A stretch of 64,000 nt of DNA from Nageia nagi (taxonomy: Eukaryota; Pinophyta): positions 191,146,001 through 191,210,000 of the forward strand of contig JBITNC010000001.1 in NCBI GenBank assembly GCA_050084985.1. The letters are read 5' to 3'. Of the stretch, positions 25,507-38,499 are shown piece after piece. A program made the translations under genes and the position numbers. Below the pieces are notes generated by a model that made no database searches, was not told where the DNA came from, and worked only from the letters and a program-made list of their open reading frames with translations. Position 1 is the first letter of the stretch. Every line of letters begins with the position of its first letter.

Positions 25507-25730
25507 TGTTAGTTAAATTAATTAATATACTAAGTGTTATTGAAATTAATTATTGTTTATAGTATTAGCTATAATAAGTTTAGAGTTATTATTTGTAATA
25601 ATATTGAGATAGTATCTCAATAAGATGTAAGTTGGTAAGATACAAGTGTTTATTATTCATTTATTATTATAACAAATTTTAATAAGTTTTTCTTGTAATA
25701 TTTTTTCCTATTTATATTAAATAATACACA
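25507..25730 (+). repeat. Element S right LTR
   Basis: TGTTAG start just after the polypurine tract, TACACA end, and overall match to 23567-23796. Confidence 0.75.
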
Positions 25731-26827
25731 ATGATTTTATGCGGGTCCAATAAATAAAGAAATGGAGTAAGCAATGAGGGCTCAAATGTAGACTTGATAG
25801 GTGGTGTTGAAGAACACCAAACATAAAATGTATGAATTCTCTATCAAGGTATATATTATGATTTAAATAAAATACTTCATCTCTTTGTAGATGAAGTTCC
25901 ATCATCAATCAAGATACCTTGATTAGTGATCCTTGTACCTCTCACCAAAAGGACATAAAGGAGTGAAATGCTCTTACTTCAAGAAATATACCTCAAATAT
26001 AACAATAGTTCTATTAACTTAATTAATTCTCTTATATGCTAAAAATATACTTTTCAATTAAATAGAAATCAAATTTAGATGTTAAAAAATACCCCCTTTT
26101 GAATATATTTTGATGAAAGAAAGACATAATTCAAAGGAAAACCCATAAAATCAAAATATCAATACTTCATTATAATTTCTTCACAATGGTAGCTTGGGAT
26201 TATTTATTTTTGCAGTACTTCATATCATGTCTCCTTTTTATTTTGGTGGTTACAATAAAATCCCAACTATAATACAAGTGATGAATCATTAAAATAAGAT
26301 AAACAAAGCTAATATTGTAACATACATTGAATACCCAAAAAAGTATTTTACAAAAAGACCTAAATTATAATAACTAATTACTTGAATAATAATCACAAAG
26401 GATTAAAACTGACATCTATAATGGTAAACCTTATTTTAAAATAGAAAGAAAACATCCACTTTTAATCCTTTATGATTATATTACTCTAAAGTGAATATAC
26501 ATGGAACAGTATGATCTCTTTACATCAACACCATATGCTTAATATGGTGTAACAATTGTTTCTTACTAATATTACACCACTCTTTACTAGTTTGCATAAT
26601 GCCTACTAAGATAGAATCAACTATCTATAATCTACATCTCTATTATCATTAGAGTGTTCTTCCATAAGTATTCAATTTATTTTTATATCTCTTTACTCAT
26701 TTTTTGTCTACATACAAATTGCTTATGAGATTCTTACAATTCTCACCCCCTTAGGCTTATTAAATACATTTTGAGGCTATAAGGATATGATGCAAATTAA
26801 TTCATGCATCTTATTATCCATAGGATA
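25731..26827. other. AT-rich sequence without recognised genes
   Basis: No coding signal. The words near 25775-25800 (GTAGACTTGATAGGTGGTG) resemble 22990-23010 in element H, so this may be a further piece of an H-like element lying on the other side of S. Confidence 0.35.
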
Positions 26828-27029
26828 TGTTAGAATAATAATACATTAGTAGTTAGTGGTTGGTAAAATAATTTAGCTTACTCCTTAGTCATTAATAGGT
26901 GAATGTAATTGCCTTAGTCATTATGAGATGAGTATATCTCCCTTAACTATTTTTAGGTTTCTTCTCTTGTATATATACATGCTTAAGTAATACAATAATA
27001 TGCTATCCTCTCATTTCACTTTGATATGT
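26828..27029 (+). mobile_element. Probable copia-type LTR fragment
   Basis: Begins TGTTAGAATAAT, has a TATA box in TTGTATATATACATG (about 26970), and runs into the A insertion at 27030. This is the composition and layout of short copia LTRs. No partner LTR or polypurine tract was found, so it may be a solo LTR cut by element A. Confidence 0.4.
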
Positions 27030-27098
27030 TGTAAGATACCAATAGGTTAGCAACCATGGCTATCTTAAGTTCATAGGCTATTGATGTCAAAGGTAGCA

Positions 27099-27158
<60 letters not shown>

Positions 27159-30100
27159 ATGAGAGTGAGAGTTTATTACACCATCTAAGGTAGTGTTGTA
27201 GTCACAATAAACTTTGGTAGTAGAACTATTTTCTTCTATATCTAGTAAATACCAATTCCATGTAGTGAAGTTTGGCTAACCTTCCAATATATCATCCAAG
27301 CTCTCATAGTCACTTATTATTTACCATTGAAACCAAACTACTATTTCTAACATACCTTATATTCATTTAGATCTAGTGTTTAAAATACTCTCTCTCATTG
27401 AATGATATACCAAGCAAGTAAATTCCAAACCATAACCCAATATACTTAAAAAAGTTCTTTTAAGGAAGCATACTATGAAAAAGTAGGTATAACAAAGATG
27501 GTTTTCAGATGATCAACTCTATCTTACTGGACTATTCAAAGAGTTATTTTTGAAGATCAAATACTTTAATTCCAATGGAAATAACTAAATGATTCCATAC
27601 TAGGAATTAAATAAATATCAAGTCTTAGAAATAGAGATCTTATAACCCAGAAATTAACTTATCATATAACCATTTCAGTAGTTTAGAGCTAATAAGGATT
27701 ATGATAAGGATCATCAACTTTCTCAATTAATTTCTCCTTTTTTTCTTTCTAGGCAAAGGTAATTAATGCAAGTAATTTACTATCTTCTCAATATTGAACA
27801 CTTTGTATAACTTTGTACTTAGTAATTTTATTATTCTTTACCCCTTATGATTTTACCAATAGTAAGGAAACATATCAATCTTTAAACTTAGTAAATTCAT
27901 TGAAGCAATCAATCAAGTTATAAGTAATCCCATACATCACTTCTAAAACTAGTTGAAGATTTATCTAACAAAATCCAATTAGGATTCATAACAATGAAGT
28001 TTATGAACATTCGAATCATAGTTTCAAGATTCACTCTTTTATAATTTTTTTTTTTAAATATTAAGATATTTTGGTTGAAAGAAATCAACTCATACCATAG
28101 CATTTAGAGGGGACTTATTTAATTATACAATCACTAAGGAGCATTCATTCTAAATTCAAATTCATATTCATCAATTTATCATTCATCAAACTCAACAATA
28201 TCCATAAGTGTAATCATTTGAATCAACAACATATGTATGTTTATATGTGTATGTGGTTCCAAGTACAATAGAGTAAGAAGAAACACTATGTACAACCACT
28301 GCCCAATTCTATTCAAAATGCCTTATAAAAAAGTAAGAGCACTATTTCAAAAGATATAGAGAGAAATGGCAACTAGCATGATGAATATTTCAATAATCAA
28401 CTAAATTATTAACACCTTGATTGTGTTCAAAGAACATTAACAAAATTCACACTATCTTAATGTATTACAATAAAACAATATAACTATGCATTCTATCACT
28501 AAGTACTCTAAGAGTCAAAAGGGCCAAAATGAGTAGACCATAACATTTATAAAGACACTTTTCATTCCAAAAACCCAACAACAACCAAACCACCTCTAGG
28601 TATATCCTTAGTAGCAACTCACCCAAGATTACCTCAACCTAAAACCTGAGTCTTTAAATTTAAAACAAATATGAGACATATTTATCTCAATAAGGGGGTT
28701 TACCCTATCATTACAGTGCAACATGATATCCATATGATGCAACATGAATTCAACAGTGCAACATGATAAATATACAATGATGTATAGTAATTATTCAATG
28801 CAATGTAATAAGAAATGCACAATGATATTCGAAATGCACTTTAATAATGTCCAAAATATTTTAAATAATAATTATATACTTTCATAGTAAGTTTATCTAT
28901 TTATCTCATTTAGTTGAGTTTAGACTACTCATCCTAAATTGAGAAGGTTTCTCTTATTTCCTAGTTTAAATGTTTAAGTGGTATTCCCTCTAAAATATTG
29001 ACCTTATAAACTAAAAGAGAATGGATATCGACTTCCACGAGACCCCTCAAACTGACATGATCCAATGTTAACAAGTTTATGTTGTATTTATTTTTATAAT
29101 ATAGTTTTACCTAACTACTTATGAATTGAGTTTAAATTTCATCTAACAAGCTATAAAATGAATTGGATGTAGAATCAAGATCATGAGAAGAAGAGTAGTT
29201 ACTAAAACACTACAACCTTCATTATACATGTGATAATTAAATATTAATAAAACCCTTTTTAAAATTTAACATTCCAAATAGTTTACCAACAATGCCATCA
29301 ACAAGATTGCAAGAGACTTATGTATCATGTATGAATGAGAAGAATTTCTTTTTCTATAAAGTAATGAGGAGTGTAAACCCCACTTGCAAAATTATTTCAA
29401 AATCCCAAGTGAAAATCCTAGAAAGCATGCATAAGCTGAGGTAAAATTAGCACCCATACATGACCACGGATCTCCCAATGTCTCCAAAGCAACCATGTTC
29501 TCAAAGAGACCATACTAATTCCATCAAATAAGGATCTCATTAGAGCATGTCATGAGATTTCTAGAGACACAACTCCACCCATTTCACATAACTATAAAGC
29601 CCCCATCTAAGGGAGTAGTAGCACCTCTTCTTAATGATTCACTAACCCTCTCTGGGAAGGAAACCTCCATCATTCTCAAACCTCCACCATAACAAAACAT
29701 CATTGTAAATAAGAAAAAATACTCAAAAAACATTCTAGCATTGAAATCATTGAGTGAAAAAATTGGTACCCCATGAAATGTGCAGATGTCCTCACAACCA
29801 TGAAAGATCCATGAACATTCAAAATAGAACTCTCTTGAATTAAGGTTTCAAGAACATTCTCTCAACCTCATAATCCTAAGCACTTACCTAGAGTAACATC
29901 TACCATCCATGTGGAACTGATCAACTATCAAAGACTACTCACATTCTCTAATCATTAGATACCATACTTTTAAGGTTTATTCATGCATAGACTAGCTATT
30001 GGCAATAGTCCAAAGCAATAAGGCTTAAGGATTAGGTATAGGTTTTATAACTTAGCACTTACTATTTTAGGCTAGGTGATAGAATATATTTTATAGGTTT

Positions 30101-30232
30101 TTGAATTAAAATTTAAAAATAACAATTCAATATTTAATTTCCAAGTAAACAAAATTTTTGAATTAAAGAATAAATTCAAGAGTTGCTCAAAACAAAGTAA
30201 CTATTTTGTAAAGGAGAAAGGTAAGTACATCA
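27030..30232 (-). repeat. Element A 3' LTR (left copy)
   Basis: Starts TG at 27030 and ends CA at 30232, beside the polypurine-like tract. The first 830 bp align to 34900-35610 plus 59056-59154. The remaining 2.4 kb have no partner in the window because the right copy is incomplete. A TA/CA microsatellite lies at 27102-27158. Beyond 27860 nothing coding is seen. If the true LTR ends near 27858, the rest would be 3' non-coding sequence. Confidence 0.55.
27102..27158. repeat. (TA)n(CA)n compound microsatellite
   Basis: About 22 TA units run into 6 CA units. The right LTR copy of A has no such run at the same place (34975-35010), so it expanded after insertion or was lost there. Confidence 0.95.
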
Positions 30233-30316
30233 CATAATCCACCCCTAAGCTTGAACATCATCCTAGATGTTTGATTCGTACTTAGCAAACAAGTGAAAAA
30301 ATTAGAATCTCATGAG

Positions 30317-33245
30317 TTAAGCATCTTCCCAAGAAGCATTATTCTCTGAGTAGAGATCCCATTGAACTCTGTATTCCTTGATCTCATGATGTTTGAGTAT
30401 TCTAGAATGTAGATCCAAAAAATCTACAATCTTAACTTTAAAGAACAACAAATCTACCACTTGCAATTTCTCAACATCAAGAATATGGCTTGGGTCTAGT
30501 ACATACTTCTTAAGATGAGATACATGAAAAAAATTATGCATTTTTTCTAGATTGGTTGGTAGATCAAGGTTATAAGCAAATGGGTTTACTGTTTAAAAAA
30601 TTATGAAAGGTCCAACATACCTAGTTGCAAGCTTTGATGACTTTATTGAGATCTTACTAGGCTTGAACCTGGAAAACACTTTATCACCTTTTCTAAATTC
30701 TCTAGGTGTCCTCTTCATATTTGAAAATCACTTTTTCCTATTTTAAGCCTCTTTCAATTTTTGTTGAATGTTATTTAGTTGAGATTCCTTTTCACAAAGC
30801 AAATTAGGTCCTAAAGTAACCCTATCATCAAGATTATTCCATGATATTGGAGTCCTATATTTATGCCCATACAAGGTTTCAAATGAATCCATTCCAAGAG
30901 ATTTATGAAAAGCATTATTATAATAAAATTCTATTGAATGTAAATAATCTTTCCACTTGCTAGGGTTTTTCATATAGTACATGCGAAGCATGTGTTCAAG
31001 AACATGGCTCACCCTTTCTATTTGGGCATCATATTTTAGGTGGTAAGTTGTACTAAAATTGAGTTTAGTACCAACTTCATTATACAAATTTTTCTAAAAT
31101 TTTGATGTGAAATTACTATCATGATCAAAAATTATATTTTTAGGAAACTAATGCAATCTAAATATTTATTTCATGAATTTATGAGCTATATTTGTGGCAT
31201 CATCAATGGTGTTCCTTGGAATGAAATGTGTAACTTCAGTTAGTGGATCCATAATTACAAAAATATAGTTGTGATAAATTTTGGTTTTAGGAAACCCTAT
31301 GATGAATGAATTCCATTTTTGAGTTAGTACTTCTAAAGGATGCAAATAAACAACATGCTTAATCCTTTCAATTTTTACTTTTTGCCACTCAATATATTTA
31401 GCCACATAATTGATAATAGCTTTCTTCATGCCTAACCAATAAAATTATTTTGTAATATTATCCCTCATTTTGTTAATTCCTAGATGAGCTGCAAAAGGAG
31501 CTATAACATGGAATTTGTACAAAATCTAATTATGAAGATTGCCAATATATGGAATGACCAATCTAGTTTTATAATTTAAAATCCCATCATCTTTTACTAT
31601 GAATCCTTATTCTAACCCTTATTGATTTCTCTTTCTTTGATTAATACAAAACTCATTCCTTTTTTGATATCTAGAAATTCACTGACTTAATTAAGATCTA
31701 TAGCTAGAAATAACCAAGATTTGGATCCTCTTCTTATTAAGGGTGTCTGCTACCTTATTTTCTTTCTTCTTTATATACTCTATATGCATGTAATATTATA
31801 ATAAAAACTCTATCCATCGATGTTATTAAGCATTTAAAGTAGGTTGAGTGAATATATATTATATATTATGTTAATCAATTTGAAGGTTAAAAGGTTTTCC
31901 TAGCAAGTAATATCACCACATATTCAAGGTGTGAATCACTGCTTCTAATTCTAGATCATGAGTGGGGTAATTCTTTTAATGATCCTTTAACTTCCTTGAC
32001 TCATAAGCTACCACTGATCCTTCTTAAATAAGGACTCCATCCAATCTTTCTTGTAATCATCATTACAAATAGTAAAATCCTATTGTGGATTGAGAAGTCT
32101 TTAAACATGAGCTAAAGTTAAAATGTGTTTTAGCTTTTTAAATGTAGCTTCACATTTTTCATTCCAAACAACCCTTTTTCCTTTCCTCTATAATTGGGTG
32201 ATAGGATAGGCTACCTTAGAGAAATCTTCAAAAAAAATTTGGTTATATCTTGCTAACCCCATAAAGATTTATATTTCAATCATATTATTAGGATCAAGCC
32301 AATCCATAACAACTTCTATTTTATGAGAATTGACAACTAGACCTTCTATAGAAATTATTTTACCCAAGTATTGAACTTGAGGAGTATAAAATTCACATTT
32401 TGATATCTTACTAAAAATTTAGTTTCTCGTCAACATTTAAAGTACTACCATCAAGTGTTCATCATGTTCTTTTCTATCCTTGGAATAGATTAAAATATCA
32501 TCTAGGAAGACTAATACAAACCTATCCAAGAAATCCCTAAAAATACTATTCATAAGATTCATTAATGTTGTAATGACATTAGTTAGGACAAAAGGCAAAA
32601 TACTAAATTTCAATAATGGCCATAATGGTTCTTAAAAACAATTTTGAAAGTGTCATGCTCCTTAATCTTTAGCTAGTGATAACCTGACTTGAGATAAATC
32701 TTGGAAAACACCTTGGCTCCCTGAAGTTGATCAAAACTATTATCAATTTGAAGAAGAGGATATATATTCTTAATAGTCAACTTGTTAATCATTTAATAAT
32801 CTATACAAATCCTCATAGTATCATCCTTATATTTGATGAACAAAACTTGAGCATCCCATAATGACACACTAGGTTTAGGTAGACATTTATCTAGTAGTTC
32901 CTTGAATTATATTTTTAACTCTTGCATTTCAAGGTTGGTCATGCGATAAGGTACCCATGATATAGGTTATGCCCTTGGTAACTAATCTATAGAGAAATCA
33001 AATTCTCTAGGTGGTGGCATTCCTTTGAGTTCTTCCAGAAATAGGTCCTTGAACTCCTTGAGCACATGATATTGTTCCATCAAATTTTCTATTTTTGGGG
33101 ATTCATTTAATTTTATTTTTATAGCTAAGAGTTGACATTTTATTTTAACTTTCTTTGCAAGTTGCATTGCTGATAAGGGATATAATTTAAAGGTTTTATA
33201 CATATTATGTAATTTTACCTTGTCAACCCCTTCCTGTATCACCTT
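30317..33245 (-). pseudogene. Element A pol: reverse transcriptase, RNase H, integrase, chromodomain
   Basis: Reading leftward: the entry to reverse transcriptase (FKDLFLEELKGMPPPREFDF at 33060-33000), then the RT with the catalytic FLDD box at about 32507-32496, a worn RNase H (32150-31880), the integrase core (31429-30743; an IERV block keeps the catalytic Glu), and the C-terminal domain ending in a chromodomain at 30460-30317 (IKEYRVQWDLYSENNASWED). The chromodomain makes A a chromovirus; in that group it guides insertion into heterochromatin. The order RT, RNase H, integrase, chromodomain is normal. Stops and frame changes break it at least a dozen times. Confidence 0.85.
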
Positions 33246-34830
33246 GATAAACTTTTTAGAAATATCTACTTTAGCCTTGGCTTGTCTAACTAATCCATGC
33301 CTAATATGGCTTCATAAGAGGGTAGAGGAATGACATGTAATACAAATTTTGAATCATAACTAGGTAGAGATACAATTACATTAGTCAAGACCTGTTTAAC
33401 CTTACATATTTGATCGGATACAAATTATACATTATAAGGTTCATGCTTTCTTTCAAGTTTAGGAGCTAATTTGTATAGTGATAAGATGAAATGAAATTAT
33501 CAATAACTCCACAATTAGTCAAAAATGATATTCTAACATAAAAAAAAATGATACCTTCAAGGATGATGGGAGTAGCTTGGCTATCAAGAGCATGTTTATT
33601 TGTAGTTTTATGGCTTTCCTTGTAAGCCTTCTTTTCTCCTTTATAGTCATCCTTGGTTGTACATTCAACAAGAAAATGTTGATCTCCATAATTAAAGAAA
33701 CTAATTCTTGGGTAAGTTGGTGATTTATTTGGATTTTGAATTTTTTATGTTGTGTTGTTATCAATATTAGGTTTGGCCCTTTTATTGTCTCTATGTTCAC
33801 CATCCTATGGTCCTTTCCTTGTAGATTTTTGTGATTGGTTCTAAAAATTTTGCCCATCTTATCATTCATCTTTTCATAATTTTGAGTTTTCTTCTAATTT
33901 TTAGAGCATGATGTATGCATTGAATTTTTCTTATTTTAATCCTTAGCATTTCAAAATAGTTTTATAGATGTCCTCCTAGATTATTAGTTTATTTCATCTC
34001 TTTTAGCTAGATCAAAGGCCTTCTAAATATTTGCAGGTTCATGCAAATTGATGGCAATGCCAATTTGTGTATCTAACCTCAAAATAAACCATTGGGTTTT
34101 TAGTTATTCATAATTTTCAAATTATGGAAGATATTTTAATAATTTGATCAACTATTGGCAATAAGCTTCCATAGTTAAAGTTTTTTTTATTTTAACTAAA
34201 GAAACTGATTTTTGTTTTTAACATAGAACTAATTTAATAAATACTTGCTTCTAAAAATCCTTAGGAATTCATCCCATTCAACTTATGTGACATATTCTCT
34301 AGTATTATACAAATAGGTGGTCCACCAATTAAGAACTCATTCAAAAAGATGAACTCCAACTAGTATAGTTTTTATTCTAGAGCTACACCCTTTTATTGAG
34401 AAAATGGTCAAGCTCAATTAATCATGCTTCAACTTCATAAATTTTCTGACCACTAAATTTAGAAATTTTAAAATTCCTCATACCCTTCTAACTCATTGGT
34501 AACTATGATTCTTAGATCAAGGGTACCAAGTCTTCCTACTTCAATCCTTTGCCTTATATTTTAGAGTTGATTACACTATGTTGTTGATCTTGCATTTATT
34601 TCCTCATATTTTCCATGGTTGTTACCATAGCTACCATTTTTTGGATTTACCACTAAGGGTTGATTTTTCTAATCTAGTTGATCAATACTTTGGCTAGGAT
34701 TCAAGTGCTTCACCTCAACATGAGTTTCCTAACTCCTAATCCTTCCCCTACCCCTTCTTAGGTTCCTACCTCTATTGCAGTTTCCATCTCTACCTTGGTT
34801 TCCACCTCTACCTCTTCGAATCTCAACCAT
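33246..34830 (-). pseudogene. Element A gag and protease remnant
   Basis: The start is probably the ATG at 34830, about 50 bases from the primer site. It opens an Arg/Gly-rich N-terminus (RRGRGGNQGRDGN). The capsid part, about 34600-33950, is badly broken. Near 33700 a worn zinc knuckle reads FNYGDQHFLVEC, with a first or second Cys lost. The protease follows at about 33540; its active site reads FLTNCGVIDNFIS, where the catalytic Asp of the family pattern DxGA is Asn. The protein would be inactive even without the stops. Confidence 0.65.
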
Positions 34831-34883
34831 TATTCTTGTTTATGAAAATATTTTTTTATGCATAAATTAAAGTTTCAGATCAA

Positions 34884-34897
34884 GGGCTTTGACACTA
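34884..34897 (-). promoter_or_regulatory. Element A primer binding site (decayed)
   Basis: On the - strand, right after the TTACA end of the 5' LTR, AGTAGTGTCAAAGCCC resembles the initiator tRNA-Met site TGGTATCAGAGCC with three changes, all transitions. Confidence 0.55.
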
Positions 34898-34899
34898 CT

Positions 34900-35610
34900 T
34901 GTAAGATACCAACAAGTTAGCAACCATGGCTATCTTAAGTTCATAGGTTATTAGTGTCAAAGGTAGCAATAATTTATTTTTGGTATACAATTCTTTATTT
35001 GAAAAATAATAAATACAACAAGAGCAAGAGTTTATTACACCATCTAAGGTATTGTTGTAGTCATAATAAACCTTGATAGTAGAACTATTTTCTACTATAG
35101 CTAGTAAATAGAAATTCAATCTAGTGAAGTTTGGCAAATCTTCTAATATATTTTCCAAGCTCTCATAGTCACTTATTACTTACCATTGAAACCAAACTAG
35201 CTATTTCTATCATACCTTATGTTTATTTAGATTCAGTGTTTGAAATATTCTCTCACTCATTAAATGATAGAGTAAGCAAGTAAATTCCAATCCATAACCC
35301 TATATAGTCAAAATAGTTCTTTTAGGGAAGCATACTATGAGAAAGTACATCTAAAAAACATGATTTTCAAATGGCTAGCTCTATCTTATTGGATTAGTAA
35401 TAGAATTATTTTCAAAGACCAAATACTTTAATTCCAATGGAAACAACTAAATGATTTCATACTAGCAACTAAATACATATCAAATCTTATAAATGAAGAG
35501 CCTACAACCCAAATTACCATTTTAATGGTTTAGAGCTAAAAAGGATTTTGATAAGGATCATCAACTTTCTTAGTTAATTTCTCCTTTGTTTCTTTCTACG
35601 AAAATTTAAT
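34900..35610 (-). repeat. Element A 5' LTR (right copy), first part
   Basis: Aligns to 27030-27757, starting TGTAAGATACC. Broken at 35610, where element B starts with TGTATT. The LTR resumes at 59056. Confidence 0.8.
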
Positions 35611-37727
35611 TGTATTTTTTCATAATTGCACTTTGAGTTGGGGTAACACACTATCATTCTTTTATTCTTTCATTCTTTTCAAAAAATTCTTTCTATTCCA
35701 ACTCTTCTCCCTTTAACATGAAATTTGAGTCTTCTATTAGCCCTAAGTCTAAAGAATTTCAAGTGTTTTCAAGATTTTACTATTGTATATATAATCCAAC
35801 TATTATATGTATAAGTCCTTCTCTTTGATATTTTTCTTTGTAAATTTCTAGTCAAAGTCAATCGGGTGTTGTAATAATTCTCGAGGATAAACTTTAAGTT
35901 GTATTAATAGTCAAATGGGGTAGGAATTGTATATATAAAATAATCATGTTCAAAAGTAAATATGTCACATCTTGGTAGTGTTGAACTATGTATGGGAAGA
36001 GAAAAGTCTAAGGAAATATCTAGGAGTTGTTGTAAATACAGTGTCTAGGAGTTTTATAAATATACTACTTGGGAGTTTATGTAAATATAGATCCAAGTTA
36101 TATCCAAATTATTATTGAGATAGGCCCAAAAGTAAATAAATCCCATCAAATTTCAACAATGATGTCAAAACTTTTGACTAAAATTAGCAGATCTTGAAAT
36201 AAGTAATGGTGGGTGATGATTCATGAAGATACCAAATAGATCCCATCGATTTTGAGTGATGACATCAAAAATTTTGGCTAAAATCAATGGGTCCTAGAAT
36301 AAGTAATGGTGGGTGATGATTCATGAAAATACCAAATAGAGCTTGTCAATTTTGAGTGATGACATCAAAACTTTTAGCTAAAATTAGCAAGTCCTAAAAC
36401 ATGTAATGGCAGGTGATGATTCATGAAGATACCAAATAGATCCTCTCAATTTTGAGCAATGAAATTAGAATGTTTGGCTAAAATTAGTAGGTAATAAGAA
36501 GAGCTAGATCATCAATATAACCCATCAAAAGAAATAAGATCTACCATACTAAGGTAAGAGTAATGGGTAAGAAGTAACACCCAAGTCCACTTGATCTTAA
36601 ATGTTTGATCCTCAAGGCCCTGTTAATGTGTCAACTTCAACTCAATTCCACATAATAGTGGTAGTTTCTTCTCAAACTAAGTTGATATACTATTCACAAC
36701 CCCCCATTACTCTATTCATTCAAAACTACAGTATGGACCATCAATGGTTGCAAAGAAGTAGATAGCTACTGATAGAACACACTACCAAATTGTACCTATT
36801 AAATCATATATGAGTACTTATTCAATCAGCTATAGTACCATATTCAATCTACTACAAGATTGAAGAAAGAGTAGTCAATGACATGTCAAGAGGATTACAA
36901 CTCAATGGATATGATTATTTAAAAAGTGCAAATTCTTAGATAGTCATGATGTTGGTATTTATTCACTGTGTAATCTAACATAGTTGTAATATTGATTGTA
37001 AATAGTTTTTTTGCTAGCTTCAATCAAGATGAGTAATTATGTATATTAATGATAGATAACAACCTAGTAGGGCATGTAAATGTACAAATTATGGACTATT
37101 AGAAATGAATGAGGTCAAAAATTCTGGCAAATTTGCCTATGTTTGTAAGATGCTTTCATATATGATAATGCAAATAGATAATGCTTTGCCATTTTGGATG
37201 TTTATTGCTTTTATAAATGTTATGTATGAGATATTGTCTTAAATTATGGTCATGTATTATGATTGTGAGACCCCAAGAGTAAGATAGCTTGCTATTCTTA
37301 ATCTTGGTTATGAATTGCTACCTATGTTGCTATGCCTAAGCTATGAAGTTTTTGTTTACATTTTAGTTTAATGTGTTAATCCCTTTCTAGTAACTCTACA
37401 TTTTATCTCTTTCTTGTTACTTTAAACCTTTACAATATATAGGAACTGACTTATTACCTGAAGATTGTGTAGAAAACCAACACAAGCGCATTCCTACCAT
37501 CTTCCGCTCTTTCAAGGAAACTACTATTGTGGAAAATGGAGAACTTGACCATACCAAACCATTTAAGGTTACATTATACCAATCAATAGTAGAAAACTTC
37601 CATTTTTGGTATGCTTAATGGGACACGAACTAAATTCCATATTTAGTGGGTGTAAATAGGCTAGATAGCTATATTTGGTGGGCTTTTAATTAGATTTTTC
37701 AAATATTATAAGGTTCTTTTAACCTTA
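35611..37727 (+). repeat. Element B 5' LTR
   Basis: Starts TGTATTTTTTC; the part up to 37596 matches 57082-59055. The remaining bases up to the primer site at 37729 have no partner in the 3' copy. It contains a 100 bp tandem array. Confidence 0.75.
36157..36515 (+). repeat. 100 bp tandem repeat in B 5' LTR
   Basis: Unit starts fall at 36157, 36257, 36357 and 36457, exactly 100 bp apart; the last copy is partial. Each unit holds TAATGGTGGGTGATGATTC and ACCAAATAGA. Confidence 0.95.
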
Positions 37728-37728
37728 T

Positions 37729-37746
37729 TGGTGACTCTGCTATCAA
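37729..37746 (+). promoter_or_regulatory. Element B primer binding site
   Basis: TTGGTGACTCTGCTATCA resembles the tRNA-Arg site TGGCGACTCTGCTGGGGA used by Tat/Ogre elements. It sits about 130 bp beyond the point where the two LTRs stop matching. Confidence 0.5.
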
Positions 37747-37975
37747 CTAGTAAACATTTTGAACCTTAACACCTCCAAAATGTAGGCTTACTAGAATTAA
37801 TGCCAAAAATTCCCCTAGACAACCTAGGTTCCAAGACCTATCGATTCTTAATAGGAGGACTAGATGAAAGATTTTCTAGGTTGTATCCCCTATAGTTCCC
37901 TTAAGGGAAATCCTACTATCAGCTATATTTGATTCAACCCCATAAAATCCTTCACTTACTACCAATACTCCAAGC

Positions 37976-38448
37976 ATGGTTCAACCATTAGATTTTTCTA
38001 CTTGGAATAATGGTCATCCATTGATCGTTGTTGCTAATTCCCTAGCAATACCTCAAGAAGCATTCAAAGTTTTTCCTAAGTTTGATGAGTCTAGTAAAAC
38101 ACCATATGAACATTGTCAAGATGTATCTTTATTGGCTTCAAGCTTTGATATCACTGATAAAACTATAATGACTAGGTTATTATCACACTCTTTTGAAGGC
38201 AAAGTAGCTGAATGGTTTAGAACTCTCACACCCTAATCTATAAATTCACAAGGAGAGTTATGTCAAGCTTTAATTAAAAGATTTGTTATATATGGTGATG
38301 ATAGTACATTCCTTATCCTTATAGCATGTATCAAAAGATATCCTCATGAGTCTATTCATGATTTCAATATTAGATTTGAGAGAATATGGAAGTCTATTCT
38401 AGTAAGGATTAGTGCACAAGCTTTGGTATATTTTTCAAACCTTAATAT
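37976..38448 (+). pseudogene. Element B gag, part before the C insertion
   Basis: The Met at 37976 opens a frame of 86 codons, with the Tat-like capsid pattern SLAIPQEAFKVFPKF, then MTRLLSHSFEGKVAEWFRTL. A TAA at 38234 (one step from CAA) ends it, and the same reading continues as LIKRF and DFNIRFERIWKSI up to the insertion of C. The capsid would bind element RNA in the particle. The rest follows from 47478. Confidence 0.75.
38444..38448 (+). repeat. Target duplication of element C, left
   Basis: AATAT; an identical copy lies at 47478-47482. Confidence 0.9.
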
Positions 38449-38499
38449 TGTTGAGCATGTGTGATTGTCATTGTTGTCAACACGTAGTTTTGGTAAAGA

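Larger units (their letters stand above)
23567..25730 (+). mobile_element. Element S: small LTR element with unusual internal sequence
   Basis: Two direct repeats, 230 bp (23567-23796) and 224 bp (25507-25730), flank 1.7 kb. The right repeat starts TGTTAG directly after a strong polypurine tract, TAAGGGGGCAAGGGG (25492-25506), and both end in TACACA. The left start has decayed to TCTTAG. No element protein was recognised inside. The size and layout suit a non-autonomous LTR element. Part of the inside (about 23970-24890) may be a later insertion. No convincing target duplication was found. Confidence 0.6.
27030..35610 (-). mobile_element. Element A: Ty3/gypsy chromovirus, - strand (main part)
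   Basis: The left (3') LTR starts TGTAAGATACC at 27030, and the same sequence starts the right (5') LTR at 34900. Between 30233 and 34899 a full but decayed gag-pol order reads leftward on the - strand, ending in a chromodomain. A decayed tRNA-Met type primer site lies at 34884-34897, and a polypurine-like AGGGGTGGATTATG (- strand) at 30233-30246. These two signals set an internal region of about 4.7 kb and an LTR of about 3.2 kb. The right LTR is split by element B at 35610 and resumes at 59056 for only about 100 bp. Confidence 0.8.

Noticed and set aside
36157-36515. CRISPR-like regular spacing
   Set aside because: The 100 bp units are contiguous tandem copies with no unique spacers, in a eukaryotic LTR.
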